64,000 nucleotides of DNA. It comes from an uncultured Methanoregula sp. GTDB lineage: Archaea; Halobacteriota; Methanomicrobia; Methanomicrobiales; Methanospirillaceae. Under the pieces are notes generated by a model that saw only the letters and a program-made list of their open reading frames with translations, made no database searches and was not told the DNA's origin. Within the stretch, counting starts at the first letter, position 1; the number at the start of each line of letters is the position of its first letter. The stretch lies in NCBI RefSeq assembly GCF_963678795.1, contig NZ_OY787452.1, positions 496,001-560,000 of the forward strand. The letters run 5' to 3'. Below are positions 43,019-52,544 of the stretch, in pieces. The translations under genes and the position numbers were made by a program.

Positions 43019-46000
43019 TTATTTTTTGTACCGGAATGCATTTTCCGGTATCCGCATCTCGAACCGGGCCCCGGTTCCGGCATTACCATTTTCCGTGATC
43101 GTGATACCGGTGACAGAAAGGATCTCCCGGACCAGGAAGAGGCCAAAGCCGGTATTTTTCCCAAACCCGCGCTCGAAGAGCCGGGCCTTGTCACCGGCGG
43201 TTATCCCGGTACCGTCATCTTCGACAACGACAAGCAGGAATTCTTTCTCCGGGTGTGCAGAAACCCGGATCCGGGACATTGTCTCCCCCCCGTACCGGAG
43301 TGCATTGTCGAACAGGTTGTAAAAGACCTTCTCAAAGAGCAGGTCAGAAAAGATCTCAACATCTGAGATCTCCGCTTCAAGCCGGATATTCCCCGCGGGA
43401 AGGGATGACCAGGCATTCCCTGTTACCTGCGCCGGGTCCTGCCACGAGGGTGCCTTCACGCCCATATCATCGATGATCTCCGTAAAATTGATCTGCTGCT
43501 CGATGATGCCCGCGATCTTCTGGGCCTTTGTTATGAGTTCCAGGATCGTTTCCGGGTCGGAGACTGAGGCCCGCGCAAACTCAAGCCACCCGCCAAGTGC
43601 CAGAAGCTGGTTGCGGATATCATGGCGGGTGATGCTCGTCATGAGCGTGATCTGCCGGTTTGCCTGCCGCAGGGCATTCTCGATAGCTTTTAACTGGGTA
43701 ACGTCATGGAGGATCCCTTCGACGCCGTCAATATTCCCGTTTTCATCGAAGAGAAGGCGGCTGTTTGCCGTGGCATCGTGCAGGTTGCCATAACGGTCTT
43801 TCAGGGACAGAGGGTACCCGGAGATTACTTTCTTTTCAAGGAGAACTGCCATGAGGGCATCTTGTTCCCGTGGATCTGCATAGAAATCCGTTGAACGGAG
43901 TTTCCCGGCAATATCGGCAGGAGACTCGTACCCGACAATGCGGGCACCATAGGGGCTGATCATCGTGATCATCCCCTCACGGTTAACCCGGTAGAAGACA
44001 TCCTGCATATTCTCGATAATGTTCCGGTAATCCTCTTCACTGCGGCGCAGGGCCTCTTCGGTCCGCTGGCGGTCGGTGATATCCCGGAGAATGGAGATGA
44101 TGCCCCGCACGGAACCGTCGCGGTAATGGAGGGCGGCACTATGCATTTCCACAACGAACCGGGAACCGTCTTTGCGTTGCACATGGTACTTGTTCGAACT
44201 GAACGCGTTGTCAGTGAGGACTTTTCTGAACCGTTCCATGGCGGTAATCCGGTCCTCGGGGCAAATCCAGTCTATGACAGAGGTACCGAGTGCCTCTTTT
44301 AGATCGGAGAGTCCGAAAAACTTAAGCGCCTGCGGGGATGCGTAGGTAAGGATTCCCCGGGTGTCAACCAAGGTGATCCCATCCGGGGATGCCATGAAGA
44401 GGCTCCGGTATAATTCTTCGGATTGCCTGATCGCCTCTTCCGCCTTTTTGCGGTCCGAGATGTCCCGGCAGATGTAGATAAGCCCGTACGGGGTTCCCTC
44501 CGGGGAGCGGAGGACATCCCCGTTCACTTCGAGACGGAGGCGGACATCGCCTTTTACAATGAGAGTATATTCTTTTGGACCCAGCGGACCCTCAAACATC
44601 AGCCGGGTATTCGTGACTGCCTGCTCCTGGCACTCCGGCGCAATAAAGGAGAGCATGGATTTCCCGATCAGGTCATCCGGGGAATCGAACCCCCCCGCCT
44701 TCACCCCGATATCATTAACAGAGATGATCTTCCCTTCAACATCGGTCCTGACCACAATATCCGGAATCGTGGCAAGCATCCGCCGGTGCAGTTCCTCGCT
44801 CTCGATAAGTGCAGTCTCCCTTTGCCGCTCATCGGTGATATTGCGGAGCGTGCCGATGGCCACCCGCTTCCCGTTATAGATGCCGGTCCCGACCCGGATC
44901 TTCACCCGGACCCGGGTTTTTCCGTCTTTATGCAGTACGGAAAACTCATAACTCTCCGGCAGAGCATCGCCGGTTATCCGGTCCAGATGGCGCGAAACCA
45001 CCATCTCCCGGTCTTCGGGTGCGACCAGGAAATCAAATGCTTTTCCGGTCAGTTCCCCGACCGTATACCCGACCATGGCGGCATACGGTTCGTTGACAAA
45101 GAGGAGTATCCCGTCGTGGGCAAGGAAGACCCCGTCCTCGGTGTGGCTGACAAGAGTGCGGTATTTGGCCTCGCTCTCGGCTATCTGCTCCTGGCTCTCC
45201 CGAAGCTGGTCGAGCTGGGACCGTAGTTCTTCCTGCGATGCTGTCAGCTGCTCGTAGGCACCTTTGAGTTCCTCTTCCGCATGTTTTGTGGCCGTGACAT
45301 CGAGCTCGATCCCGTCCCAGAGCGTTCCGCCGCCGGGCAGCGGGCGGGGAGCCGAGCGGAGGAGCACCCACCGTTCCTTGCCCGAGGGGGTCCGGATCCG
45401 GGCCTCGGTGCTGAAAAACGACATGGTCATGTGGGAGTGTTCTTCCGCTTCTCTGACCCGTTGGAAGTCCTCGGGGAAGATCTGGCTGTACAGCACCATC
45501 GGGTCCCGTATCACATCCTCCGGGCTGACCTCGTGGATCACTTCAACCCCGGCGCTCACGTGAACATACCGCTGTTTTCCGTCCGGGTCCCGCTCGACCT
45601 GGTACACCATCCCGAGCGGGAGGTTATCCGCAAGGGATCGGATCTGCTCTTCCCGTTCCAGGATTGCTGCCTCTACCTGTTTCCGCTCAGTGACGTCCCG
45701 GCAGATACCAAGGATTGCAGGCCGCCCGAGGAATTCAACAACATCAACAAAGAACTCCCCGTCCCGTTCCTCCCCGTTTTTCGTCAGGATCCTTGCGCTG
45801 AACACGGTGGAGAGATGCCCACCGGCAAACCTTTGTAACGATGCCTCCTTTAATCGCCCGCGATCATCCGGGTGAATAAAATCCCAGATCTCCCGTTTCA
45901 TGAGCTCATCGTGCGTGAAACCAGTCAGTTCCTCGGCCTGCCGGTTGATAAAGAGGAAGTGGTTGTCCCGGTGAATGTAGATGGAGTCATGGCTGTTCTC

Positions 46001-47149
46001 GACCACGAGCCGGTACTTCTCCTCAGATTGCCTGAGGGCATCTTTTGCCTGTCTCTCTTCAGTCACGTCCCTTGAATACACGGCAACGGTTGCAACCCCG
46101 CCATCCGGGCCGATTTCCGGGTACACGTGGTTTTCATAGATCCTGCCGGTCCGATCGTCGATGAATACGAGCGGCGTCTTTGTCTTTGCCGCTTCTTCGA
46201 TCTTCTCCCGTCGCAGGTCTGCAAGCTGGGGTGAGACGAGAGTGTATGCATTCTTCCCGAGAAGGTCTTCTACCGGGGTGTGGAAGCGGGTGGACGCAGC
46301 CTGGTTGACCGCAAGGATGGTCCCCTGCATATCGAGAAGCATGGAGGCATCGGGGGGAGCATTGAGGAGAGCGTCGATGGTCTGCTGCGCCTTCTTTCGC
46401 ACGGATATGTCCATGCTCTGGGTATAGACCAGATCCTGGCCGGGTACCTGCACCCGGGTCAGGGACGCGAGCGTCGTGAAAGTCCTGCCGTCAGGGACAC
46501 GGACGTGAAGTTCGGCGTTGCGGATCATTCCTTCCGCTGCCAGCTGCTGCTGGATCGCGGAATACTGGATGGGATCGGGAATGAGGCCCAGTTCCGCGAT
46601 GGTTTTGCCAATGGCATCCTTGCGGGAGATCCTGAGATCTTTCAGGTAACGGTCATTGATATCGATGATCTTTCCCGTAGAGAAATCGGTAACCATCTGG
46701 TGGATGGGGCTTGCGTGGAAGAGGGAGCTGAGCCGTTTTTCGGAGCCGTGAAGGGCATCCATGGCGCGTTTGCGCCCGACTGCCATGTTGATCTTATGAG
46801 AAAGTTCGGCGAACTGTGACCTGACGTCCCCCCCTTTCTGGAGGTAGAAGTCGGCGCCGGAGTTGATAGCCTCGATGACCACGTCTTCCCGGCCACGACC
46901 GGTGAAGAGGATGAACGGGAGGTTGCCGAACTCTGCACGTACTGCTTTTAAGAAAGCCAGCCCGTCCATTACGGGCATCTGGTAGTCGGAGATGATGGCA
47001 TCGTAGGATTTTTCCCTGAGAGCTTCAAGACCATCGGTCGCGGATTCCTGCGTATCAACAGCAACATCCCCGAGTTTTTCAAGAAATGTTTTTCCCAGGA
47101 GGAGGAGGTCCGGTTCATCATCAACGTAAAGGATAGTGTACTGCGCCAT
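43019..47149 (-). CDS. Giant REC-PAS8-histidine kinase
   Basis: A 1376-residue cytoplasmic sensor. A receiver domain (1-120, phospho-acceptor in IISDYQMPV) comes first, then eight PAS domains by my count (several with PAC-like ends RDVTERK, RDISDRK, RDITDRQ), a coiled coil after the fifth of the EEELKGAYEQLTASQEEL type, and a C-terminal kinase. The H-box SITRHDIRNQL carries the histidine (codon 43622-43624); the N-box is NLFDNALRYG, G1 VEDDGTGI and G2 GFGLFL. With the receiver at the N-terminus it probably receives phosphate from another kinase and integrates many cytoplasmic signals. No membrane segments. Confidence 0.92.
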   Translation of the reverse strand: MAQYTILYVDDEPDLLLLGKTFLEKLGDVAVDTQESATDGLEALREKSYDAIISDYQMPVMDGLAFLKAVRAEFGNLPFILFTGRGREDVVIEAINSGADFYLQKGGDVRSQFAELSHKINMAVGRKRAMDALHGSEKRLSSLFHASPIHQMVTDFSTGKIIDINDRYLKDLRISRKDAIGKTIAELGLIPDPIQYSAIQQQLAAEGMIRNAELHVRVPDGRTFTTLASLTRVQVPGQDLVYTQSMDISVRKKAQQTIDALLNAPPDASMLLDMQGTILAVNQAASTRFHTPVEDLLGKNAYTLVSPQLADLRREKIEEAAKTKTPLVFIDDRTGRIYENHVYPEIGPDGGVATVAVYSRDVTEERQAKDALRQSEEKYRLVVENSHDSIYIHRDNHFLFINRQAEELTGFTHDELMKREIWDFIHPDDRGRLKEASLQRFAGGHLSTVFSARILTKNGEERDGEFFVDVVEFLGRPAILGICRDVTERKQVEAAILEREEQIRSLADNLPLGMVYQVERDPDGKQRYVHVSAGVEVIHEVSPEDVIRDPMVLYSQIFPEDFQRVREAEEHSHMTMSFFSTEARIRTPSGKERWVLLRSAPRPLPGGGTLWDGIELDVTATKHAEEELKGAYEQLTASQEELRSQLDQLRESQEQIAESEAKYRTLVSHTEDGVFLAHDGILLFVNEPYAAMVGYTVGELTGKAFDFLVAPEDREMVVSRHLDRITGDALPESYEFSVLHKDGKTRVRVKIRVGTGIYNGKRVAIGTLRNITDERQRETALIESEELHRRMLATIPDIVVRTDVEGKIISVNDIGVKAGGFDSPDDLIGKSMLSFIAPECQEQAVTNTRLMFEGPLGPKEYTLIVKGDVRLRLEVNGDVLRSPEGTPYGLIYICRDISDRKKAEEAIRQSEELYRSLFMASPDGITLVDTRGILTYASPQALKFFGLSDLKEALGTSVIDWICPEDRITAMERFRKVLTDNAFSSNKYHVQRKDGSRFVVEMHSAALHYRDGSVRGIISILRDITDRQRTEEALRRSEEDYRNIIENMQDVFYRVNREGMITMISPYGARIVGYESPADIAGKLRSTDFYADPREQDALMAVLLEKKVISGYPLSLKDRYGNLHDATANSRLLFDENGNIDGVEGILHDVTQLKAIENALRQANRQITLMTSITRHDIRNQLLALGGWLEFARASVSDPETILELITKAQKIAGIIEQQINFTEIIDDMGVKAPSWQDPAQVTGNAWSSLPAGNIRLEAEISDVEIFSDLLFEKVFYNLFDNALRYGGETMSRIRVSAHPEKEFLLVVVEDDGTGITAGDKARLFERGFGKNTGFGLFLVREILSVTGITITENGNAGTGARFEMRIPENAFRYKK

Positions 47150-47203
47150 GGTCGTTTTTGTAAAGGAGGGAGAGAAGTATCTGCACGTACCTGTGAAAGC
47201 TGA

Positions 47204-47215
47204 AAAATAAATAGT
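47204..47215 (-). promoter_or_regulatory. TATA box of the giant kinase gene
   Basis: ACTATTTATTTT on the minus strand, centred about 60 bases before the ATG at 47149. Confidence 0.4.
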
Positions 47216-47464
47216 ATTCCCTTCACCGGGCAGATCCGAAAGAAAAAAGACATAAAACCACCCGGTGAACCGGTTTTTTGAGCGAAAAATGGCCGGTTTC
47301 TGCGGAATATCCGCTGGAAGAAACAGTGGAAGCGGAGATAAGGATTTACCGGCACATTCAACATCCCCCGGTCATTTCCGGAGATGCGGGGACTGCCCCT
47401 GTTTTTACCCATAGAACGGTTCTGGAATGCAGAATCCACCGATATTACGGGATTCCCACTGATG

Positions 47465-47479
47465 AATATATATACAAAT
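47465..47479 (+). promoter_or_regulatory. TATA box of archaellin gene 1
   Basis: AATATATATACAAAT, about 62 bases before the ATG. The core TATACAA(A/T)TATT recurs before archaellin gene 2 (48402-48418), so both genes probably answer to the same signals. Confidence 0.5.
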
Positions 47480-47533
47480 ATTACGTTTTATCATATGAGG
47501 TTCTGAAATCATTTCAGCCCAAGCAGGTAGACT

Positions 47534-48106
47534 ATGAAATTCCATAGCAATGATAATGCATTCACCGGTCTCGAGGCAGCGATTGTGCTCATCGCATTCG
47601 TTGTCGTTGCGGCGGTGTTCTCGTATGTGGTGCTCGGCGCCGGGTTCTTCACTACCCAGAAGAGCCAGGAAGTTGTCCACTCAGGTGTGCAGCAGGCAAG
47701 CTCAACACTCCAGATCTTCGGGAACGTGTACGGAATAGGTACACCGGGAACTTCAGTTAATACGGTTAATTTCACCGTCGGACTTGCTCCGGGCGGATCG
47801 CCGATTGATTTTGATAAAGTTGCCATAACCTACAGTAATTCGACAACTCTCGAAACCCTTTCGCATGTTACGACCAAGGGAGCAGCCATCGCAGGGGGAC
47901 AGTGGGTTATTTTCTCCGTCCAGAACCAGGTGACGGACGATAACGTGCTTGAGAAAGGCGAGCAGTTTGAGATCAGCGCAATGCCGTCAAAAGCAATTAT
48001 CAAGGATGACCATTTCTCTCTTGAGATCAAACCGGCGATCGGAGCCGCATTATCCATTGTCCGGGACGCTCCGGCATCAATTCAGGGTGTAAACATCCTG
48101 TACTGA
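47534..48106 (+). CDS. flaB: Archaellin (archaeal flagellin) 1
   Basis: A 190-residue filament subunit. A class III signal peptide (MKFHSNDNAFTG) is cut by the prepilin-like peptidase before LEAAIVLIAFVVVAAVFSYVVLG, the hydrophobic helix that forms the filament core. The outer domain is beta-rich with NxS/T sequons (NFT, NST) for glycosylation. A T-run follows the stop. No other arl/fla genes are in the window, and a second archaellin follows at 48471. Confidence 0.92.
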   Translation: MKFHSNDNAFTGLEAAIVLIAFVVVAAVFSYVVLGAGFFTTQKSQEVVHSGVQQASSTLQIFGNVYGIGTPGTSVNTVNFTVGLAPGGSPIDFDKVAITYSNSTTLETLSHVTTKGAAIAGGQWVIFSVQNQVTDDNVLEKGEQFEISAMPSKAIIKDDHFSLEIKPAIGAALSIVRDAPASIQGVNILY

Positions 48107-48113
48107 TTTTTTT
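48107..48113 (+). terminator. Oligo-T terminator after archaellin 1
   Basis: Seven T bases immediately after the stop, so the second archaellin gene is probably transcribed from its own promoter. Confidence 0.5.
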
Positions 48114-48470
48114 ACCGGAGAGAGACGGGTGCATCCGGTCATCTGCCGCCCCCGGTCCCGTAGAGATTTCAGCTCTTTTTCTGTCCTGTACATGCATCAG
48201 AGGAACATCGGTATTAGAGAACTCCGTTCAGGTCCCCCACCGGATAAAAGAAGCGCGGGGGACGACGGGAACGTGCTGCCGATGACCATGTCACAGCACA
48301 TGAAATGCGCGTCCGACTTCTGAAGAACCTGACGGGATATTTTTGTACGTGAATGCATGAAATGACTGAACAACGGACGTTTTGTGCCGGAAATCTGGGT
48401 AAATTATTTATACAATTATTGCTATTCCAATTACAACGACTGAGCCATATCTCAGTCCAATAGGTGATTT
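48114..48470 (+). other. Gene-free spacer between the archaellin genes
   Basis: About 357 bases with no credible gene. The only clear signal is the TATA-like AAATTATTTATACAATT at 48402-48418, which is the probable promoter of archaellin 2. Confidence 0.45.
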
Positions 48471-49040
48471 ATGAGACCTTTTAATCATGAAAATGCATTT
48501 ACCGGCCTCGAGGCAGCGATTGTGCTCATTGCATTCGTTGTCGTTGCGGCGGTGTTCTCGTACGTGGTGCTCGGCGCCGGGTTCTTCACTACCCAGAAGA
48601 GCCAGGAAGTCGTCCACACGGGTGTGCAGCAGGCGAGCTCAACCCTTGAAATTGTTGGTAATGTTTACGGCACGGGTACTGCAGGGACCTCGATTGATAC
48701 GATTAACTTCTCAGCTGCACTTGCTCCCGGAGGAACGCCGGTCGACTTTGATAAGGTCGTAATAACCTACAGCAATACATCAGTGCTCGAAACACTGGCC
48801 AGGGGAACAAAACTGAATGCACCGGGAGCAGGGCAATGGACCATTGCATCGGTCCAGAACGAGGTTACCAACGATGATGTTCTCGAACGGGGCGAACAGT
48901 TCGACATCATGGCAAAGCCGTCCAGTGCAATTATGAAGAACGACCAGTTCCAGATGGAGATCAAACCCGCTATCGGCGCGGCACTCTCTATATCCCGTAC
49001 TGCCCCGGCTTCCATCCAGAAAGTGAATATCATATACTAA
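48471..49040 (+). CDS. flaB: Archaellin (archaeal flagellin) 2
   Basis: A 189-residue paralogue of archaellin 1 with the same signal peptide pattern (MRPFNHENAFTG before LEAAIVLIAFVV) and the same C-terminal layout (EIKPAIGAALSI...SIQKVNIIY). The first 45 codons are almost identical in DNA to gene 1, while the surface domain has diverged. It has its own TATA box and a T-run terminator (49043-49049). The two subunits may build different parts of the filament. Confidence 0.92.
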   Translation: MRPFNHENAFTGLEAAIVLIAFVVVAAVFSYVVLGAGFFTTQKSQEVVHTGVQQASSTLEIVGNVYGTGTAGTSIDTINFSAALAPGGTPVDFDKVVITYSNTSVLETLARGTKLNAPGAGQWTIASVQNEVTNDDVLERGEQFDIMAKPSSAIMKNDQFQMEIKPAIGAALSISRTAPASIQKVNIIY

Positions 49041-49042
49041 TC

Positions 49043-49049
49043 TTTTTTT
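49043..49049 (+). terminator. Oligo-T terminator after archaellin 2
   Basis: Seven T bases directly after the stop codon. Confidence 0.5.
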
Positions 49050-49235
49050 GTGTCTGGATCCACAGGTGATTCCAGATTCCGGGCATCTCGTTGCATTCCC
49101 CGCCTCGGGGGCAGACTTCCGGGAAAATGACATAGGGATGACCCAGGAAGTGGCAGGAATCCGAACTGGGTAGAGTGGTAAAAAGAGGTTAAGGCAATGA
49201 CTGATAGGCCGGGACAGCCCGGACTGCACTCGTGC

Positions 49236-49622
49236 TCAGGGCTTTGCTGCCCAGACGCCGTGCACGTTGCAGTAGATTCTCACCTTTTTAACATGGCTGA
49301 TCGGATCGCTTCCTTCGAGACAGAACTCCTTCTCCGGCTTCTCACCGGGAGCGAGCATTGCCGTGTGCAGGAACGTATCCCCGATAACCTCGATCCACCG
49401 GATGAAGTGCTCTTTTTCCATGGGGTGGGAAACGGCCCCGACTTTCACGCGGATGCCCCGCGGGGTCTTCTCGATGACCGGCAGGTGCTTTTCCCTGCCA
49501 GCCTCTACGCTCTTCTCATCGAGCCGGGTCATCGGGTTTCCGCAGCAGACCAGGGTTCCCTTGCCATCTTCGACAATGAGCACCTTCTTCCCGCAAGTTG
49601 AGCATGAATACAATGCAAGCAT
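49236..49622 (-). CDS. dfx: Desulfoferrodoxin (superoxide reductase)
   Basis: A 128-residue two-iron protein that reduces superoxide to peroxide without releasing oxygen, suited to an anaerobe. The desulforedoxin-like domain has Cys7, Cys10, Cys26 and Cys27 (YSCSTC, VCCGNP). The catalytic iron site is formed by His46 (EKH), His66, His72 (HPMEKEH), Cys118 and His121 (YCNVHG). AGGAAGG precedes the ATG and a minus-strand TATA (AATTATATAT, 49661-49670) lies about 43 bases upstream. It would feed peroxide to the peroxiredoxin type encoded at 4285. Confidence 0.96.
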   Translation of the reverse strand: MLALYSCSTCGKKVLIVEDGKGTLVCCGNPMTRLDEKSVEAGREKHLPVIEKTPRGIRVKVGAVSHPMEKEHFIRWIEVIGDTFLHTAMLAPGEKPEKEFCLEGSDPISHVKKVRIYCNVHGVWAAKP

Positions 49623-49660
49623 GGTTTCCTTCCTCTAGTGACATAATCGCATAAGGACGG

Positions 49661-49670
49661 ATATATAATT
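49661..49670 (-). promoter_or_regulatory. TATA box of dfx
   Basis: AATTATATAT on the minus strand; predicted transcript start about 15-20 bases before the dfx ATG. Confidence 0.5.
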
Positions 49671-49745
49671 ATGGAAGGAAGCAGTGAGGTGCACCACAGG
49701 TGAGACCGGGTTTTCCTGCGGCCCGGCCCGCCGCACCTCATACCA

Positions 49746-50228
49746 TTACCGGTCGCCAGCCACGTGTTCGAAAGAGGGAACGAACGTGAGATCCTGGTGT
49801 TCGATTATCTCCCCGTCAGGGAACCGGATCGTGAGATTCCCGGTTGCGCCATCCAGCTGGACCATGTGAGAAAACCAGTACTTGTCCAGTTCTTTTCGTG
49901 CATCGGCAAGCGAGAAGGCCGGGGTTGTATAGCGCCGGGCAGCGGGGATCTGCTGTACTTTTACAAGGTGCCGGACATTGAGCGTGACCTCTTCTGGAGA
50001 GACCGAGATTACCTGGACATTCTTTTTCGGAGACGCGAGAAGCAGGGGCAGAGCAGCGGGGTAGACGATGGCCTTCTCCGCCCAGCTGAGTGAATAATCT
50101 GCAACAATGTACGTATCCCCGTTCTCGGCAACCGTGGCATCGATATGCCTGACGCTGACTGCCCCGGCAGGGAGAACAAGGAGCAGCAGGAGCGCAATCG
50201 TAACCGGAAATGCAAGACGCGGGATCAT
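49746..50228 (-). CDS. Exported protein of unknown function
   Basis: A 160-residue protein with a signal peptide (about 1-22, FPVTIALLLLLVLPAGA) and a soluble outside domain. It has an N-terminal beta stretch (SVRHIDATVAENGDTYIVADYSL) and a hydrophobic segment (EKAIVYPAALPLLLA) and ends in a hydrophilic tail. I do not recognise the family. The ATG at 50228 is chosen because AGTATTAATAGG on the minus strand (about 50256-50267) would start transcription only a few bases before it. Confidence 0.68.
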   Translation of the reverse strand: MIPRLAFPVTIALLLLLVLPAGAVSVRHIDATVAENGDTYIVADYSLSWAEKAIVYPAALPLLLASPKKNVQVISVSPEEVTLNVRHLVKVQQIPAARRYTTPAFSLADARKELDKYWFSHMVQLDGATGNLTIRFPDGEIIEHQDLTFVPSFEHVAGDR

Positions 50229-50377
50229 AACAAGAGAGGCTTGCAGGTTATTCCTATTAATACTGCGTGCCGGCAGGACGTGCTGTCCGGCACAGGCCCG
50301 GATGATGCAATCCCGGCCAAAGACAATCAGGAGGGCCGCGGCCAAAAAAAGGAGATCGTATCCCCGGGAGGGGTTTT

Positions 50378-50587
50378 TTAGTCATCATCCTCTTCTTCAT
50401 ATTCCGGCCAGATATAGTCGTCATTGGCCGGATCCTGCAGCTCATCATGATCACTCATATCCCGGCGGGGATCGTCATCATGGTGTGCAGGTTGCCACCG
50501 GTCATCACGGGTGCTGCGGGCACCATGCCCGCGGTAGCTTTCACCGCCCCGTTGTCCGGAACAATCTCTTCCAGCTCTTCCCATCAT
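50378..50587 (-). CDS. Small charged protein of unknown function
   Basis: A 69-residue, probably disordered protein: Arg/Gly/His-rich first half (GQRGGESYRGHGARSTRDDRW) and a very acidic end (DDYIWPEYEEEDDD). A TATA-like TTTTATTTTCC region lies about 30 bases upstream and GGTGAGT precedes the ATG at 50587, so it is plausibly a real gene despite low complexity. No family recognised; its opposite charges could suit RNA or protein binding, which is a guess. Confidence 0.5.
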   Translation of the reverse strand: MMGRAGRDCSGQRGGESYRGHGARSTRDDRWQPAHHDDDPRRDMSDHDELQDPANDDYIWPEYEEEDDD

Positions 50588-50803
50588 ACTCACCAGCTAT
50601 CTTGTTTTCCGGAAAATAAAACTCAATAATATTTCCATGTTAAAAAAGATTTCCAAACGCCGGTTGGATTCCATCCGTCACTGATGGTACGCGTTCCGGA
50701 AGACCGGGCCACCTGTCTGCCTGCTGCCGGGCGCGGACTGCAAAACCACAGGTGGCAAGGGAGCGCTCATCGCGTAGCGAGATTCAGTTCCAGTAAAAAA
50801 AGA

Positions 50804-51685
50804 CTACTTCTTCTGCACTGCGGCTATCAATACGATCACGCCGAGGGCACCGATCACGGCAACCGGAAGGCTGCCGGATTTTTGTGTCCGGGCAGGAGTT
50901 ACCGGCGCTGAAGGGGCCGCGGACAAGGTTGCGAGCGTCGGAGCCGGGCCGGATGCCTGCATCTGGTCAACGGTCATGCCAATCGGCGGGACCACGTGCA
51001 CGATATAATCCGAGATGGGCTGGATGCCGCCTACCATGCCGGCCGGCCGGTTCGTGCAGGAAGAGGAAAGCGCCTGGCCCTTCATGAACGTGACAACGAT
51101 GCTCGAGCCGTCGTTCCGGCCATTGAAACCGAGAGCCTCGCCGGGCTTTAAGGTCCTGGCGGCAAGCTGCCTGCCGTCGCCCCGGATGGCAACATCTGAA
51201 GAGACTGCGGTGCAGGTGGTCCCGGTGCAGGCACTGCAGTCAGGGTTTGTTGAGAGAACGAGGGTATAATTCCCAGCCAGCGGCGTGGGGATAGTTGTCG
51301 CATCCCCGACGATATCCGTGACATACAGTTCGGACGGCTGCGAACCGAAGAGTTTTGCAAGCGCAATCCAGGTCTCCCCGGCGCCGCCAAGGCTCGTGGC
51401 AACAACGGGATCGCCGGTCTTAAAAACCGAGAATGCAGAAGGGTCGGGTGCAGTACCGGTAAGAGATGAGATGTTCATCGAATCGTACGTGCAGATCGTC
51501 GAGCCGCTTGCCGCGTACACGCATCCGTATTGGAGCGGGTTTGCGATTGTTATCATGTTTCTTGAAGGATCCATCGTTGTTATGGTGCCTTTTACGGTGG
51601 CTTCCTGGATAACGGCGGATGCCGGCAGGATAATGCAGCAGGCGATCAGGGCAACTATCAGGGTGCATGAGAAGTAGCGGTTCAT
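50804..51685 (-). CDS. Exported protein with C-terminal membrane anchor
   Basis: A 293-residue surface protein of unknown function. A signal peptide (about 1-24), an outer domain (about 25-240) with repeated TVKGTITTMDPSRNMITIANP-type beta structure, six or more cysteines including CSACTGTTC that could form disulphides, then a Thr/Pro/Ala-rich stalk and a final membrane helix (LPVAVIGALGVIVLIAAV) ending QKK. The ATG at 51685 has GGAG about 9 bases before it. Confidence 0.75.
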   Translation of the reverse strand: MNRYFSCTLIVALIACCIILPASAVIQEATVKGTITTMDPSRNMITIANPLQYGCVYAASGSTICTYDSMNISSLTGTAPDPSAFSVFKTGDPVVATSLGGAGETWIALAKLFGSQPSELYVTDIVGDATTIPTPLAGNYTLVLSTNPDCSACTGTTCTAVSSDVAIRGDGRQLAARTLKPGEALGFNGRNDGSSIVVTFMKGQALSSSCTNRPAGMVGGIQPISDYIVHVVPPIGMTVDQMQASGPAPTLATLSAAPSAPVTPARTQKSGSLPVAVIGALGVIVLIAAVQKK

Positions 51686-51795
51686 GGACAATAACTCCGT
51701 GTTATGTATAGTCTATCGACCATCGGCAGGAAAGGATAAAAATACCATGCACCTGCACCGGGTTCTTTTTCTTGAGAAAGCGCCAACACGGTAGT

Positions 51796-52539
51796 ATGCA
51801 GGTGACGTTTCTTGGAACCAACGGCTGGTTCGACACCCTTGCCGGCAACACGGTCTCGGTCCTCGTGCAGTCGGAGGAGTACGATATCATCTTCGATGCC
51901 GGGAACGGGATAGCAAAGGCAGATCAGTACATCTCCCAGAAAAAACCCGTCTGCCTCTTCTTAAGCCACTTCCATATCGACCATATCGCCGGGCTCCATA
52001 CGCTGTGCAAGTTCCGGCTTAAAAAAGGCCTCACCATCTACGGCCAGCCGGGGAGTGCAGAACTCCTTGACCGCTTCGTTGCCGAGCCGTTCACGGTCCC
52101 GATCAAAGATCTCCCCTTCTCCACAAAGGTTCAGGAACTCTCCGCCGGGGAACACCATCTCCCGTTCACGATCACCTGCCTCCCGCTGGTCCACCCCGCC
52201 CCCTGCTTCGGGTACCGGCTCGAGACAGACGGGAAAGTGGTTACATTCTGTACGGATACCGGCGTCTGCGACAACGCGGTCACGCTCGCGCGGGATGCCG
52301 ACCTGTTCATCACCGAATGCGGGCTCTTAAGCGGGGAAGAGAGCCCTGACTGGCCCCATCTCAACCCGGAGAACGCGATCGGGATAGCCCGCAAGGCCCG
52401 GGCAAAACGGCTTGCACTGACCCATTTCGGTGCCGAAGTCTATAAAACGCGTGAAGAACGGCTCGCCCTGCAGGAGCATTTTTCCGCTGAATGCCCCGGT
52501 CTTATCGCAGCTACCGACGGGCTCCAGTTGAACGTGTAA
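51796..52539 (+). CDS. Metallo-beta-lactamase-fold hydrolase (RNase Z-like)
   Basis: A 247-residue metallohydrolase with the motif SHFHIDH (His58, His60, Asp62, His63), the early FLGTNGWFDTLAGNTVSVLV typical of RNase Z/phosphodiesterase-like members, then VHPAPCFGYRLE, CTDTGVCDN and LTHFGAE carrying later metal ligands. The flexible arm of true RNase Z is not evident, so a tRNA-processing role is uncertain. The ATG at 51796 matches the family N-terminus (MQVTFLGT). Confidence 0.86.
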   Translation: MQVTFLGTNGWFDTLAGNTVSVLVQSEEYDIIFDAGNGIAKADQYISQKKPVCLFLSHFHIDHIAGLHTLCKFRLKKGLTIYGQPGSAELLDRFVAEPFTVPIKDLPFSTKVQELSAGEHHLPFTITCLPLVHPAPCFGYRLETDGKVVTFCTDTGVCDNAVTLARDADLFITECGLLSGEESPDWPHLNPENAIGIARKARAKRLALTHFGAEVYKTREERLALQEHFSAECPGLIAATDGLQLNV

Positions 52540-52544
52540 AAAAG

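Larger units (their letters stand above)
47150..47533. other. Divergent intergenic region, kinase/archaellin
   Basis: A 384-base gap with no credible gene. It holds the minus-strand TATA of the giant kinase (47204-47215) and the plus-strand TATA of the first archaellin (47465-47479). Confidence 0.5.
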
